Program-made: the position numbers and the translations under genes
DNA from: Dyella halodurans
GTDB lineage: Bacteria; Pseudomonadota; Gammaproteobacteria; Xanthomonadales; Rhodanobacteraceae
DNA: 64,000 nt
Assembly: GCF_026283925.1 (NCBI RefSeq)
Contig: NZ_JAPDPF010000009.1
Location: forward strand, 124,001 to 188,000
Reading direction: 5' to 3'
The notes under the pieces: model-generated
Databases searched by the model: none
What the model saw: the letters and a program-made list of their open reading frames with translations, nothing else
What the model was told of the DNA's origin: nothing
Shown: positions 49,985 to 60,600 of the stretch, piece by piece
Numbering within the stretch: position 1 is the stretch's first letter
Layout: each line of letters opens with the position of its first letter

Positions 49985-52453
49985 ATGAAGCGTATCGCCG
50001 CCCTGATCCTGCTTGCCTCCCTGTCCGCCAATGCTCTTGCATTCGAGCCGTTCGTCGTTTCCGACATCCGTATCGATGGCCTCAGCCGCATTTCCACCGG
50101 CACGGTGCTCAACTACCTGCCCATCAACAAGGGCGACCGCCTGACCAACGACGGTGCCCAGCGCGCAGTCCGTGCGTTGTACCAGACCAAGTTCTTCAGT
50201 GACGTCCAGGTCGACCGCGAAGGCGACATCATGGTCATCAAGGTGGTCGAGCGTCCCTCGATCGCCAAGCTGACCCTGCGCGGCAACAAGGACATCAAGG
50301 AAGAGGATCTGCGCAAGGGCCTGAAGGAAATCGGCCTGTCCGAGGGTGAGACCTTCGACCGCCTGTCGCTGGACCGCGTGCAACAGGAACTGATCCGCCA
50401 GTACTACAACCGCGGCAAGTACAACGTGTCGGTTGATCCGCACGTGACCAACCTCGATCGCAATCGCGTGTCCATCGATATCGAGATCCGCGAAGGCAAG
50501 GTCGCCAAGATCCAGGAAATCAATATCGTCGGCAACACGGCGTTCACCGACAAGGAGATCCGCAAGGGTTTCGAATCGGATACGCCGAACTGGCTGTCCT
50601 GGTATTCCAAGGACGACCAGTACTCGCGCGAGAAGCTTTCCGGTGACCTGGAGAAACTGCAGTCCTACTACATGGATCGCGGCTACGCCGACTTCGGCGT
50701 CGACTCCACCCAGGTAACCATCGCTCCCGACAAGCGCTCGATGTACATCGCCGCCAGCATCAAGGAAGGCGATATCTACACGATTTCCGACGTGCACCTG
50801 CTTGGCGAACTGATCCTGCCCGAGGATTCGCTGCGCCAGCTCGTGTATGTCAAGAAGGGCGACACCTTCAACCGCAAGGCGATCGAAGCCAGCTCGAACG
50901 CGATCAAGAACATCCTTGCCGGCATCGGCTATGCGTTCGCCAAGGTGACGCCGGTACCGAAGCTGGACAAGGACAAGCGCACGGTCGACCTGACGCTCTA
51001 CATCGAGCCAGGCAAGCGCGTGTATGTTCGCCGCATCAACTTCCAGGGCAACACCCGCACGGAAGACGATGTGATGCGCCGCGAAATGCGCCAGCTGGAA
51101 GGCAGCTGGTTCTCGCAGCCGGCCATCGACCGTTCCAAGATCCGCCTGCAGCGACTGGGCTATTTCAAGACGGTCACGATCGACAAGGCGCTGGTGCCGG
51201 GCACCGAAGACCAGGTCGACCTCACGGTGAAGGTGGAAGAACAGTCCGCCGGCAGCCTGATGTTCGGCGTGGGCTATTCGCAGTACTCGGGCATCATCCT
51301 GTCCGCGTCGGTGTCGCAGAACAACTTCCTGGGCACCGGTGACAGCTTCTCGGTGGGCGCGTCGCGCAGCGATTATTCGACCAGCATCAACGCGAACTAC
51401 TTCAACCCGTACCTCACCGACAGCGGCGTCGGCATTGGCTATAACGCCGGCTACAGCAAGTCGAACTACGGCGACACGAACTCCACGTTCGTGAACTACA
51501 CCAGCAGCGTGAAGTCGTTCTCGAGCTTCCTGAGCTTCCCGATCTCGGAAACGGACAATATCCGTACCGGCCTGGGCATCAGCAGCAACAAGATCAACCT
51601 CAGCTACCAGTACCTCACCACCGACGTGAACGGCAACCCGATCACCGCGACGGAGAACTATTCGCCGCAGGTGCTGATCGACTACCAGAACGCGATTGGT
51701 CACGAGACCATCCACACCTGGGACGCGACCGTGGGCTGGACCCACGACACCCGCAATGGTTACTGGGCGCCGACCCGCGGCGGCTTGATCTCGCTGTCTA
51801 CCGATATCGCCCTGCCCGGCTCGACCGTGCAGTACTACAAGATTGCCGGTGAGGCGAACCACTATTGGCCGGTGGGCAAGGGCTTCGTGCTCTATCTGGA
51901 TGGCCAGGTGGGTTATGGCCAGACCTATGGCCAGACCTTCCCGAATGATGGTGGCAGCACCTATACGGCGGGCGAGAAGGTGACCTATCCGTTCTGGGAG
52001 AACTACTACTCGGGCGGTGTGCGCGACGTGCGCGGCTTCCAGGACAACACCCTGGGTCCCCGCCTGTGCGTAGGCACGACGGTCAATGCCCAGGGCAAGA
52101 CGGTACCGATCACGCCGAATCCCGATGGCACCTGTACCGGCAGCGTCTACAGCTACGCACAGCCGGTCGGTGGCGCGTTCAAGGTGTTGGGCACGGCCGA
52201 GCTGTACCTGCCGCTGCCGTTCCTCAAGGACATCAACACCGCCCGCGTGTCGTGGTTCGTCGACGTCGGCAACGTGTACCCGACCTACTCGAGCTTTACG
52301 GCCAGCACGCTACGCGTTTCGACCGGTGTCTCGCTGCACTGGCAGGCGCCGATCGGCCCGCTGATCATCAACTTCGCGGTGCCCCTGCGTACCCAGTCGG
52401 ACGACGGCCACTACGAAGAGCGCATCCAGTTCACCTTCGGCAGTCAGTTCTAA
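49985..52453 (+). CDS. bamA: Outer-membrane protein assembly factor BamA
   Basis: 822 residues. Signal peptide (about 1-20, ending NALA), five POTRA domains (about 22-420; the first begins FVVSDIRIDGLSRISTGTV), then a 16-stranded barrel with the conserved GVRDVRGFQDNTLGPR loop, which contains the RGF motif of strand-proximal loop 6, and a terminal Phe (FTFGSQF). It inserts outer-membrane proteins and follows rseP as usual. A terminator lies at 52486. The customary skp gene is not next to it. Confidence 0.97.
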   Translation: MKRIAALILLASLSANALAFEPFVVSDIRIDGLSRISTGTVLNYLPINKGDRLTNDGAQRAVRALYQTKFFSDVQVDREGDIMVIKVVERPSIAKLTLRGNKDIKEEDLRKGLKEIGLSEGETFDRLSLDRVQQELIRQYYNRGKYNVSVDPHVTNLDRNRVSIDIEIREGKVAKIQEINIVGNTAFTDKEIRKGFESDTPNWLSWYSKDDQYSREKLSGDLEKLQSYYMDRGYADFGVDSTQVTIAPDKRSMYIAASIKEGDIYTISDVHLLGELILPEDSLRQLVYVKKGDTFNRKAIEASSNAIKNILAGIGYAFAKVTPVPKLDKDKRTVDLTLYIEPGKRVYVRRINFQGNTRTEDDVMRREMRQLEGSWFSQPAIDRSKIRLQRLGYFKTVTIDKALVPGTEDQVDLTVKVEEQSAGSLMFGVGYSQYSGIILSASVSQNNFLGTGDSFSVGASRSDYSTSINANYFNPYLTDSGVGIGYNAGYSKSNYGDTNSTFVNYTSSVKSFSSFLSFPISETDNIRTGLGISSNKINLSYQYLTTDVNGNPITATENYSPQVLIDYQNAIGHETIHTWDATVGWTHDTRNGYWAPTRGGLISLSTDIALPGSTVQYYKIAGEANHYWPVGKGFVLYLDGQVGYGQTYGQTFPNDGGSTYTAGEKVTYPFWENYYSGGVRDVRGFQDNTLGPRLCVGTTVNAQGKTVPITPNPDGTCTGSVYSYAQPVGGAFKVLGTAELYLPLPFLKDINTARVSWFVDVGNVYPTYSSFTASTLRVSTGVSLHWQAPIGPLIINFAVPLRTQSDDGHYEERIQFTFGSQF

Positions 52454-52485
52454 CGCACTGATTTGCCCAGGAGTGAGGCATAAAG

Positions 52486-52515
52486 AGGGCGCGGCGATGC
52501 CGCGCTTTCTTTTTC
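52486..52515 (+). terminator. Rho-independent terminator after bamA
   Basis: A 7-bp perfect stem GCGCGGC-GAT-GCCGCGC (52489-52495, 52499-52505) is followed by TTTCTTTTTC, 36 bases after the bamA stop. It separates bamA from the lpxD group, whose own -10-like TACAAT lies near 52570. Confidence 0.85.
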
Positions 52516-52600
52516 TGGACCCCAGGGGTGCCCTGATCCGGTCAGAGCATCCCGCGAAGGGCTTGACGCCCTACAATGGTCCGATTGCAGGGAGCCATGC

Positions 52601-53629
52601 ATGAGCACTTTCCACATCACCGTGGCCGAACTCGCCGAGCGGTTCGGCCTCGAATTTCGCGGCGACGGCGGGCGCGTCATTGACGGCGTCGCCACGCTGG
52701 CGAGCGCCGGCCCCAGCCAGCTGAGCTTTCTCTCCAACACCAAGTACGCGGCGCAACTGACCGGCACCGGCGCCGGTGTCGTGGTGATGCGCGAGGAAAA
52801 CGTCGCCGACAGCCCCGTCGCCGCGCTGGTCGCGCGTGACCCCTACGTGGCCTACGCGAAGATTGCCGTGCTGTTCGAGCGCAAGCCGGCCGCGCCTCAT
52901 GGCATCCATCCCAGCGCCGTGGTTGCCGCCAGTGCGCGGGTGTCGCCGACCGCCAGCATTGGCCCTTGCTGCGTGATCGAAGACGACGCGGTAGTGGAAG
53001 ACGGCGTGGTGTTGGGCCCCCATTGCATCGTCGGTCCGGACTGCACGGTGGGCGCGCAGTCGCGCCTGGTCGCGCGGGTCACCCTGGTCGCCAGCGTCAC
53101 CCTGGGCAAACGCGTGCTGGTCCACCCGGGCGCGGTGATCGGTTCGGACGGTTTCGGCCTCGCCTTCGATCGCGACCACTGGATCAAACTGCCCCAGCTG
53201 GGCGGCGTCCGCATTGGCGACGACTGCGAGATCGGGGCCAATACCACCATCGATCGCGGGGCGCTGGACGATACGGTGCTGGAAGAGGATGTCCGCCTGG
53301 ACAACCAGATCCAGATTGCCCACAACGTCTACATCGGCGCGCATACCGCCATGGCAGGATGTGCGGCGGTGGCCGGCAGCGCCAAGATCGGGCGCTACTG
53401 CATGATCGGCGGCAACGCCGGCGTGCTGGGTCATCTGGAACTTGGCGACCGGGTTAACATTACGGCCAAAAGCCTGGTTACACATTCCATACGCGAGCCG
53501 GGTGAATATGCCTCGGGCATTCCGCTACAGGAGAGTCGCCTGTGGCGGCGCAATGCAGCCCGTTTCAAGCACCTGGACGAATACGTGCGCCGTATTTCGG
53601 CGCTAGAGAAGGACAAAAACAATGAGTGA
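52601..53629 (+). CDS. lpxD: UDP-3-O-(3-hydroxyacyl)glucosamine N-acyltransferase
   Basis: 342 residues. N-terminal uridine-binding domain (LSFLSNTKYAAQL) and the left-handed beta-helix (hexapeptide repeats from about residue 100), with the catalytic His in QIAHNVYIGAHTAMAGC. It adds the second acyl chain in lipid A synthesis, using acyl-ACP. Overlap of eight bases with fabZ. It is the first gene of the lpxD-fabZ-lpxA-lpxB-rnhB run. Confidence 0.97.
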   Translation: MSTFHITVAELAERFGLEFRGDGGRVIDGVATLASAGPSQLSFLSNTKYAAQLTGTGAGVVVMREENVADSPVAALVARDPYVAYAKIAVLFERKPAAPHGIHPSAVVAASARVSPTASIGPCCVIEDDAVVEDGVVLGPHCIVGPDCTVGAQSRLVARVTLVASVTLGKRVLVHPGAVIGSDGFGLAFDRDHWIKLPQLGGVRIGDDCEIGANTTIDRGALDDTVLEEDVRLDNQIQIAHNVYIGAHTAMAGCAAVAGSAKIGRYCMIGGNAGVLGHLELGDRVNITAKSLVTHSIREPGEYASGIPLQESRLWRRNAARFKHLDEYVRRISALEKDKNNE

Positions 53630-54095
53630 CCTCACCGTCCCCTTCCACCTCCCAGTGAACGTGGAGCAGATCCAGCAGTTGCTGCCCCATCGCTATCCGT
53701 TCCTGCTGGTGGATCGGGTTATCGAGATGGTGCCCGACGAAAGCATCGTTGCGATCAAGAACGTGACGATCAACGAACCGTTTTTCGACGGGCATTTCCC
53801 TGGCCACCCGGTCATGCCGGGCGTGCTGGTGATCGAGTCCATGGCACAGACTGCCGGCCTGCTCACCCAGATCTCGCGCCGCCTCAAGGGCAATACGGGT
53901 AGCCCGCTGTTCTACCTGGTCAAGGTGGACAACGCGCGCTTCAACGCCCCGGTCGTGCCAGGCGATCAGCTTCGCCTCGAAGTGACGCTCAAGCGCCTGC
54001 TGCGCAGCATGGGCCTGTTCGAGGCACGCACGATTGTCGATGGCAAGGTCGTGGCCAGCTGCGAACTGATGTGTGCCGCGAGGTCAGAGAAATGA
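53622..54095 (+). CDS. fabZ: 3-hydroxyacyl-ACP dehydratase FabZ
   Basis: 157 residues, hot-dog fold. Active-site His in [13 protein letters not shown] and Glu in [18 protein letters not shown]-like segment are present. It dehydrates 3-hydroxyacyl-ACP in fatty acid synthesis and competes with LpxA and LpxD for the same substrate pool, which explains the tight gene linkage. It overlaps lpxD by eight bases and lpxA by four. Confidence 0.97.
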   Translation: MSDLTVPFHLPVNVEQIQQLLPHRYPFLLVDRVIEMVPDESIVAIKNVTINEPFFDGHFPGHPVMPGVLVIESMAQTAGLLTQISRRLKGNTGSPLFYLVKVDNARFNAPVVPGDQLRLEVTLKRLLRSMGLFEARTIVDGKVVASCELMCAARSEK

Positions 54096-54865
54096 TCCAT
54101 CCCACCGCGCAGATCGATCCTTCCGCCGTCATCGGCGACAACGTCAGTATTGGTGCTTACAGCGTCATTGGTGCCGATGTGCAGATCGGTGACGGCACGG
54201 TGGTTGGACCGCACGCGGTGATCGAAGGCCCCACACGCATCGGTCGCGACAATCGCATCAGCCAGTTCGCCTCGCTGGGCGGCGCGCCGCAGGACAAGAA
54301 GTTTGCCGGCGAGCACACCGAGCTGATCATCGGCGACCGCAACCTGATCCGCGAATTCGTCACCATCAACCGCGGCACCGGTGACGGCGGTGGCGCCACG
54401 CGCCTGGGCAACGACAACTGGGTACTGGCCTACGTGCATATCGCGCATGACTGCCAGATCGGCAACAACACCGTGTTCTCCAACTACTCGGCGCTGGCCG
54501 GGCACGTGGAAATCGGTGACTGGGTCGTCATGGCCGGCTTCTCGGGCGCACATCAGTTCTGCAAGATCGGCGCACACGCGTTCATCGGCATGGGTTGCCT
54601 GGTCGGCTCCGACGTGCCGCCGTTCGTGACCATGGCCAATGATCAGCGCGGCCGTCCCCGTGGCATCAACAGCGAAGGCCTCAAGCGTCGCGGTTTCGAC
54701 GCCCCGCGCATCTCCGCGATCAAGCGCGCGTACCGCACGCTCTACATGGCCGGCCTGAGCCTGGCCGATGCCCGCGAGCAGCTGACGGAACAGGCCAATG
54801 GCAGCGAGGATGTGCGTGCCATGCTGGAATTCCTCGACCGCAGCGAGCGGGCCTTGGCGCGTTGA
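54092..54865 (+). CDS. lpxA: UDP-N-acetylglucosamine acyltransferase
   Basis: 257 residues. Beta-helix of hexapeptide repeats with the catalytic His119 in [10 protein letters not shown] and a C-terminal helical domain. Residue 167 is Met ([11 protein letters not shown]), at the position that acts as acyl-length ruler; the E. coli enzyme has Gly173 there and accepts C14, while P. aeruginosa has Met and accepts C10. It transfers the first 3-hydroxyacyl chain of lipid A. The start overlaps the fabZ stop. Confidence 0.97.
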   Translation: MIHPTAQIDPSAVIGDNVSIGAYSVIGADVQIGDGTVVGPHAVIEGPTRIGRDNRISQFASLGGAPQDKKFAGEHTELIIGDRNLIREFVTINRGTGDGGGATRLGNDNWVLAYVHIAHDCQIGNNTVFSNYSALAGHVEIGDWVVMAGFSGAHQFCKIGAHAFIGMGCLVGSDVPPFVTMANDQRGRPRGINSEGLKRRGFDAPRISAIKRAYRTLYMAGLSLADAREQLTEQANGSEDVRAMLEFLDRSERALAR

Positions 54866-54909
54866 TATGAGCTCCGCTCATATCAACCGATCAAGCACGC
54901 GCACCGCCC

Positions 54910-56145
54910 GTGGCGGCTGACGTCACCGTCATGACGGCCGTCGAAGCCACCACGGCATCCCCCCTGATCGCCCTGATCGCCGGAGAAGATTCCGGCGATC
55001 AACTCGGCGCCGACCTGATCGCCGCGCTGCGCCAGCGTTACCCCGATGCGCGCTTCGTCGGCATTGGCGGCGCACGCATGCAAGCCGTGGGCTTCGAGTC
55101 CTGGTACGACATCAAGGAACTTTCCCTGTTCGGCTTCGCCGAAGTCGTGTCGCACCTGCCGCGCCTGTTGCGCTTGCGCAAGGAGCTGCTGGCGCGACTG
55201 GTCGCTGCCAAGCCATCCGTGGTGGTCGGCATCGACGCACCGGATTTCAATCTCGGTGTGGAAAAGCGGCTGCGACAAGCCGGCTTGCGCACCGTGCATT
55301 ATGTGAGCCCGTCGGTATGGGCCTGGCGCGAGAAACGAGCCGAGAAGATCGGCCTCAGCGCGGATCGCGTGCTGTGCCTGTTCCCGATGGAACCCGCGAT
55401 CTACGCGCGGCACGGCATCGACGCCCGCTTCGTTGGCCATCCACTCGCCGATCGCTTTGCACTCGTCTCCGACCGTGTGGGCGCGCGTGCCTTCCTGCAA
55501 TTGTCGCAGCATGCGCCGGTGCTCGCCGTGTTGCCGGGTAGCCGGGGCTCGGAAGTGACGCGCCTAGGCCGTACCTTTCTCGATGCGGCACGCCAGGTGG
55601 CGACCCACCTGCCCGGTCTTCGCATCGTGGTCCCGGCCGCGAACGAGCGCGTCAAGGCCAGCCTCAAGGCCTTGTTGGGTGACGTCGCCGGCGACGATGC
55701 CCCGACCCTGCTCGACGGCCACGCACATGAAGCGATGCTGGCGGCCGATGTGGTCCTGCTGGCGTCAGGTACGGCGGCGCTGGAAGCCATGCTGGCCAAG
55801 CGTCCCATGGTCGTGGGCTATCGCGTCTCGCCGGTGAGCTATCGCATCGCGCGCGCTCTCAACATGCTCAAGACCGATGTCTATGCCCTGCCTAATATTC
55901 TCGCCCGTGCGAATGGGATGGGCGACGACACCGTGCTCGTCCCCGAGCTGATGCAGGACGATTTCACCGCCGACAAGCTTGCCGCCGCGACGCTGGCACT
56001 GTTCCACGACAGCGAACGCCGCGGCGCTATCGTTGCAGCGTTCGAGCAGTTGCATCTGGCCTTGCGTGGCGATCTCGAAGGCCATGCCGGCGATCTCGCG
56101 GCCGCCGCGGTCGCCGAGCTGATCGAGGCGCCGCATGGCCGCTAG
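54910..56145 (+). CDS. lpxB: Lipid-A-disaccharide synthase
   Basis: 411 residues, GT-B glycosyltransferase (family 19). N-terminal [15 protein letters not shown], the UDP-diacylglucosamine region [14 protein letters not shown], and the C-terminal nucleotide site LPGSRGSEV and [10 protein letters not shown] are present. It joins lipid X to UDP-2,3-diacylglucosamine. The GTG at 54910 is taken as start; an ATG at 54931 is also possible. It overlaps rnhB by 11 bases. Confidence 0.96.
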   Translation: MAADVTVMTAVEATTASPLIALIAGEDSGDQLGADLIAALRQRYPDARFVGIGGARMQAVGFESWYDIKELSLFGFAEVVSHLPRLLRLRKELLARLVAAKPSVVVGIDAPDFNLGVEKRLRQAGLRTVHYVSPSVWAWREKRAEKIGLSADRVLCLFPMEPAIYARHGIDARFVGHPLADRFALVSDRVGARAFLQLSQHAPVLAVLPGSRGSEVTRLGRTFLDAARQVATHLPGLRIVVPAANERVKASLKALLGDVAGDDAPTLLDGHAHEAMLAADVVLLASGTAALEAMLAKRPMVVGYRVSPVSYRIARALNMLKTDVYALPNILARANGMGDDTVLVPELMQDDFTADKLAAATLALFHDSERRGAIVAAFEQLHLALRGDLEGHAGDLAAAAVAELIEAPHGR

Positions 56146-56749
56146 AAAGGTCGCCGCCAGCACCGCAGGCTTGCTGATTGCCGGCGTCGACGAAGCCGGT
56201 CGCGGCCCGTTGGCGGGTCCCGTGGCCGTTGCTGCCGTGATTCTCGATCCAGCCCACCCCATCGAAGGGCTCAATGACTCCAAGAAGCTGAGCGAAGCGA
56301 AACGCGAGGCGCTCTATCCCCAGATCATCAGCAGGGCCCTGGCGCACTGCGTGGTCATGGTGATGCCGGAGGAGATTGATCGGCTCAACATCTTCCAGGC
56401 CACCATGACTGGCATGTGCCGCGCACTGGCAGGGCTCACCCCCGCGGCGCACGAAGCCTGGATCGACGGCAATGCACTGCCGCGCGACCTGCCTTGCGCG
56501 GGTCGCGCGATCGTCGGTGGCGATGCACTGGAACCCGCGATCAGTGCCGCCTCCATTCTTGCCAAGGTCAGCCGCGACCGCTGGATGGTCGAGCTCGATC
56601 GCGAGCATCCCGGCTACGGCTTCGCGCTGCACAAGGGTTATCCGACGCCAGCGCATCTTGAATCGCTGAAACGACTCGGTCCCTGCCCGCATCACCGCCG
56701 CAGCTTCGCACCGGTGAAGCTGCTGGTGGATCAAGGCGTATTGTTCTAG
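56135..56749 (+). CDS. rnhB: Ribonuclease HII
   Basis: 204 residues. The catalytic acidic residues are in [16 protein letters not shown] (Asp-Glu), AWIDGNALP and [15 protein letters not shown], all as in type 2 RNases H. It removes RNA from hybrids and single ribonucleotides from DNA. It overlaps lpxB by 11 bases, the common arrangement. dnaE, usually next, is 920 bases away. Confidence 0.96.
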   Translation: MAARKVAASTAGLLIAGVDEAGRGPLAGPVAVAAVILDPAHPIEGLNDSKKLSEAKREALYPQIISRALAHCVVMVMPEEIDRLNIFQATMTGMCRALAGLTPAAHEAWIDGNALPRDLPCAGRAIVGGDALEPAISAASILAKVSRDRWMVELDREHPGYGFALHKGYPTPAHLESLKRLGPCPHHRRSFAPVKLLVDQGVLF

Positions 56750-57161
56750 TCGCGACAAACGGTCATCGCAAGCATCAACGAGGCCAAAATCAGCGCCTCC
56801 CAGCATGGCCAATGACCCACGCCGACGCGCGCATAGCGGCGTTAGAATGTGCTCGAGTAGCGGGAACCCGTGGCTCTCGACCAGGCTTCGCCAAAGCCGG
56901 GAACTAACCCAGGAGGTCGTTCTCTATTGGCAGCAAGCAGGTCTCTGGAGCAACCTTTTCCGCCATTGCTGCATCCCAACGGATACAGGAAGCGAAGTCA
57001 CCGGGCCGATATCGCAAGCCCGCGCCAACACCACCGAAACGCCCGAATCTGCGGCGCGGTGCACTTCCGACAAGGCATGGACGCGCAATCGACCCGCGTG
57101 CCTTGTGCTTGTCACGCGGCCTTGAGACACCCACTACGCGCTAGACCGCAGGAGTCGTGTC
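56750..57161. other. Unassigned region between rnhB and the small gene before dnaE
   Basis: No gene can be supported in these 412 bases. A TAGAAT hexamer near 56844 could be a -10 element. The following stretch contains potential stems (GCGGGAACCCGT near 56860, GGCTTCGCCAAAGCC near 56882, and CCGCGTG/CACGCGG at 57094-57119). It might encode a structured RNA or a leader, but it does not match the consensus of 6S, RNase P, SRP or tmRNA that I know. Confidence 0.35.
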
Positions 57162-57371
57162 ATGACGCTGCCCAACCGCCCGCAAGACGCCGCAGCGCGC
57201 GGCGCACCCGAGACCTCCACCGCCACCCAGCTCCTCACCCCGGAGGAGCTCACTGCCATCGTCGACGCCGAGTACCAGCACGTCGACTATGACCTGCACC
57301 CGTTGGCCGTGCCGGGTCTCGACCACTACATCGACAATTCCATGGGAGACGAGCTGTTTCATATCTCCTGA
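57162..57371 (+). CDS. Small hypothetical protein, possibly frameshifted
   Basis: 69 residues, starting MTLPNRPQDAAARG, with a good ribosome-binding site (AGGAG seven bases before the ATG). The sequence is hydrophilic and ends ...DHYIDNSMGDELFHIS. If one T were added in the TTT at 57357-57359, the frame would continue through SYLLNDESTPADDGILACDA to a stop at about 57474, giving about 103 residues, with protein-like composition. So the gene may be truncated by a single-base deletion, or the short form may be correct. I recognise no family. The remaining 200 bases to dnaE show nothing else. Confidence 0.45.
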   Translation: MTLPNRPQDAAARGAPETSTATQLLTPEELTAIVDAEYQHVDYDLHPLAVPGLDHYIDNSMGDELFHIS

Positions 57372-57670
57372 ACGATGAAAGCACCCCTGCCGACGACGGC
57401 ATCCTGGCCTGCGATGCGTCGTCGCCGGGGCTGCGCAAGCTGCAGCTGCGCGCACGCGGGTAGCCGTAACCGATGTAGATCAGCACGCCTACCGAGCACA
57501 CCACCGGCCCCGCCGGCACCGGCCGCTGCCCCCACGCCCGCTGCATCCCCTACAGCCGCCACACCGCCGCAAGCCTGATGGCTGGCCGAACGCCGGCGCA
57601 TGGCCTGATGTCAATTCTTGCCCACCCCGGCCGGCAACGTTAGGCTGGGCATCCATTCTGCGCGCGCGCC

Positions 57671-60600
57671 ATGTCCGTCCGCTTCGCTCACCTTCATTTG
57701 CACAGCGAATACTCGCTGGTCGATTCGACCATCCGCATCAAGGCGCTGGTCGAGGCCTGCGTGCGCGAAGGCGTGCCTGCGGTAGCACTCACCGACGACA
57801 GCAACATGTTCGCGCTGGTGAAGTTCTACAAGGCGTGCAGCGCGGCCGGCATCAAGCCGATCGGTGGCTGCGACCTGTGGGTCAGCGCACCGGATGATCC
57901 ACGCCCCTGGCGTCTCACCCTGTTGTGCCAGAACCGCGAGGGCTATCTCAACCTGTCGCGCCTGGTCTCGCGCGCCTGGCGCGAAGGCCAGCACAGCGGC
58001 CGCGCGCTGATCGACGCGGCCTGGCTGACGCCGGAGGCCACGCATGGCCTGATTGCCCTGTTGGGACGCGAGAGCGAGGCCGGCCGCATCGCCGTGCATC
58101 AGGGCACCTCGGCGGCCGCGGGGCGACTACGTCCGTTTGCCGCGCAAATGGCCGATCGCCTTTATCTGGAACTGACCCGCTGCGGCCGCGAGGGCGAGGA
58201 AAACTGGAACATCGCCGCGCTGGCGCTGGCCGCCGAGCTGGATCTTCCGGTGGTCGCCAGCAACGACGTGCGCTTTCTCAAGCAGGATGATTTCGAAGCC
58301 CACGAAGCGCGCGTGTGCATCAACCAGGGCCGCGTGCTGGCCGATCCCAAGCGCCCGCGCGACTACAGCGACCAGCAGTACGTCAAGACGCCCGGCGAGA
58401 TGGAAGCGCTGTTCGCGGATGTCCCGGAAGCGCTGGAAAACACCATCGAGCTGGCCCGACGCTGCACGCTGGAGCTGAGCTTCGGCACCTACTACCTGCC
58501 CGACTTCCCGGTGCCGGAAGGCCACGACCTGGCCAGCTATATCCGGGAGATTTCGCGTGAGGGCCTGAAGGAGCGTCTCACCGCCGCGCCCCTGGCCGCA
58601 GGTCGCACGCTGGCCGACTACGAGGCCCGCCTGGAACGCGAGCTGGACGTCATCATCAAGATGGGCTTCCCCGGCTACTTCCTGATCGTGGCGGACTTCA
58701 TCAACTGGGGTAAGCAGAACGGCATCCCGGTCGGCCCGGGCCGTGGTTCGGGTGCCGGCTCGCTGGTCGCCTGGGTGCTGAAGATCACCGACCTCGACCC
58801 GCTGCAGTTCGAGCTGCTGTTCGAGCGCTTCCTGAATCCCGAACGCGTTTCGATGCCCGACTTCGACATCGACTTCTGCATGGATCGCCGCGACGAGGTG
58901 ATCGACTACGTCGCGCGCAAATACGGCCGCGACCACGTCAGCCAGATCATCACCTACGGCTCGATGGCGGCGAAGGCCGTGCTGCGCGACTCCGGCCGCG
59001 TGCTCGGCATGGGTTACAACCAGGTCGACCGCATCGCCAAGCTGATCCCGCCACGGCCGCTTGACCTCACCTTGTCGTGCGCGCTGGGCCGCTCGGAAAA
59101 GGCGAAGAAAGAACCCGATCGCGTGGTCAAGGAATTCTGCGAGCTGTATGAGCAGGACGAGGAAGCGAAGACGCTGATCGACCTCGCGCTCAAGCTCGAG
59201 AGCCTGACCCGCAACGCCGGCAAGCACGCTGGCGGCGTGGTGATCGCGCCGACCCCGCTCACCGACTTCGCCCCGCTGTACTGCGAAGCGGGCGGCGGCG
59301 GCGTGGTGACCCAGTACGACAAGGACGACGTGGAAGCCGTCGGCCTGGTGAAGTTCGACTTCCTCGGCCTGCGCACGCTGACCATCATCGATTGGGCGGT
59401 GAAGGCGATCAACGCGCGGCGCGAGAAGACCGGCGAAGCACTGCTGGATATCTCCGCGCTGCCGCTGGACGACCCGGCGCCGTACGAGCTGCTGAAGAAA
59501 GCGCAGACGGTGGCGGTGTTCCAGCTCGAATCCTCCGGCATGCAGCGCATGCTCAAGGACGCCAAGCCCGACCGCTTCGAGGACATCATCGCCCTGGTGG
59601 CCTTGTATCGCCCGGGCCCGATGGACCTGATCCCCAGCTTCGTGGCGCGCAAGCACGGCCGCGAGGCGGTGGAATACCCCGACCCGCGCGTCGAGCCGAT
59701 CCTGAAAGAGACCTACGGCATCATGGTCTATCAGGAGCAGGTGATGCAGATGGCGCAGATCGTGGGCGGTTATTCGCTCGGCGGCGCCGACCTGCTGCGC
59801 CGCGCGATGGGCAAGAAGAAGCTCGAGGAAATGGCCAAGGAGCGCGCCAAGTTCCGCGAGGGCGCCGCCAAGGACGGGCTCACCGGCGACAAGGCCGATT
59901 CCATCTTCGACTTGATGGAAAAATTCGCCGGCTACGGCTTCAACAAATCGCACGCCGCCGCCTATGCGCTGGTGTCGTACCAGACGGCGTGGCTGAAGGC
60001 GCATTACCCGGCCGAGTTCATGGCCGCGACGATTTCGTCGGACATGGACAACACCGACAAGGCGGTGACCTTCATCGACGAGTCCGAGGCGATCGGCCTG
60101 ACGGTACTGCCGCCGGACGTGAACGCGTCGGAATTCATGTTCGTGGCGGTCGAGCCCAAGGTGATGCGCTATGGCCTGGGCGCAATCAAGGGCGTGGGCC
60201 AAGGGGCCTGCGAAGCGATTGCGGAAGAGCGCAAGCGTGGCGGCGCCTACAAGGACCTCGCCGACTTCTGCCGCCGCGTCGACTCAACCAAGCTCAACCG
60301 CCGCGTGCTGGAAGCCCTGATCCTGTCCGGCGCGCTCGATGCGCTGGCGCCCACCCGCGCCAGCTTGATGCTGCAGCTGCCGAACGCCATGAAGGTGGCG
60401 GAGCAGCATCTGCGCGACAAGCAGTCCGGCCAGAACGATATGTTCGGCGCGATGATGGGAAGTGTCGCGCCCGTCGTGCAGGTGGACCTGCCCACGGCAC
60501 CCGAATGGCCGCTCGAACAAAAGCTGCAAGGCGAGCGCGACACGCTCGGCCATTACCTGTCCGGCCACCCCACCGACCCGTGGAAGGACGAACTGGCCCA

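Noticed and set aside
49916-51862. Long minus-strand open frame opposite bamA
   Set aside because: Same effect as in dnaE: antisense to a clear gene, low-complexity composition, no recognisable motif.
56844-57131. 6S RNA, RNase P RNA, SRP RNA or tmRNA in the rnhB-dnaE gap
   Set aside because: None of the conserved core words of these RNAs (for example the GAGGAAAGUCCGGGC of RNase P or the GGAAGC loop of SRP) is present.
58127-60202. Very long minus-strand open frame inside dnaE
   Set aside because: It is a shadow of the dnaE reading frame in GC-rich DNA; the composition (His, Val, Gly, Leu and Arg rich) and the lack of any domain or ribosome-binding site show it is not coding.
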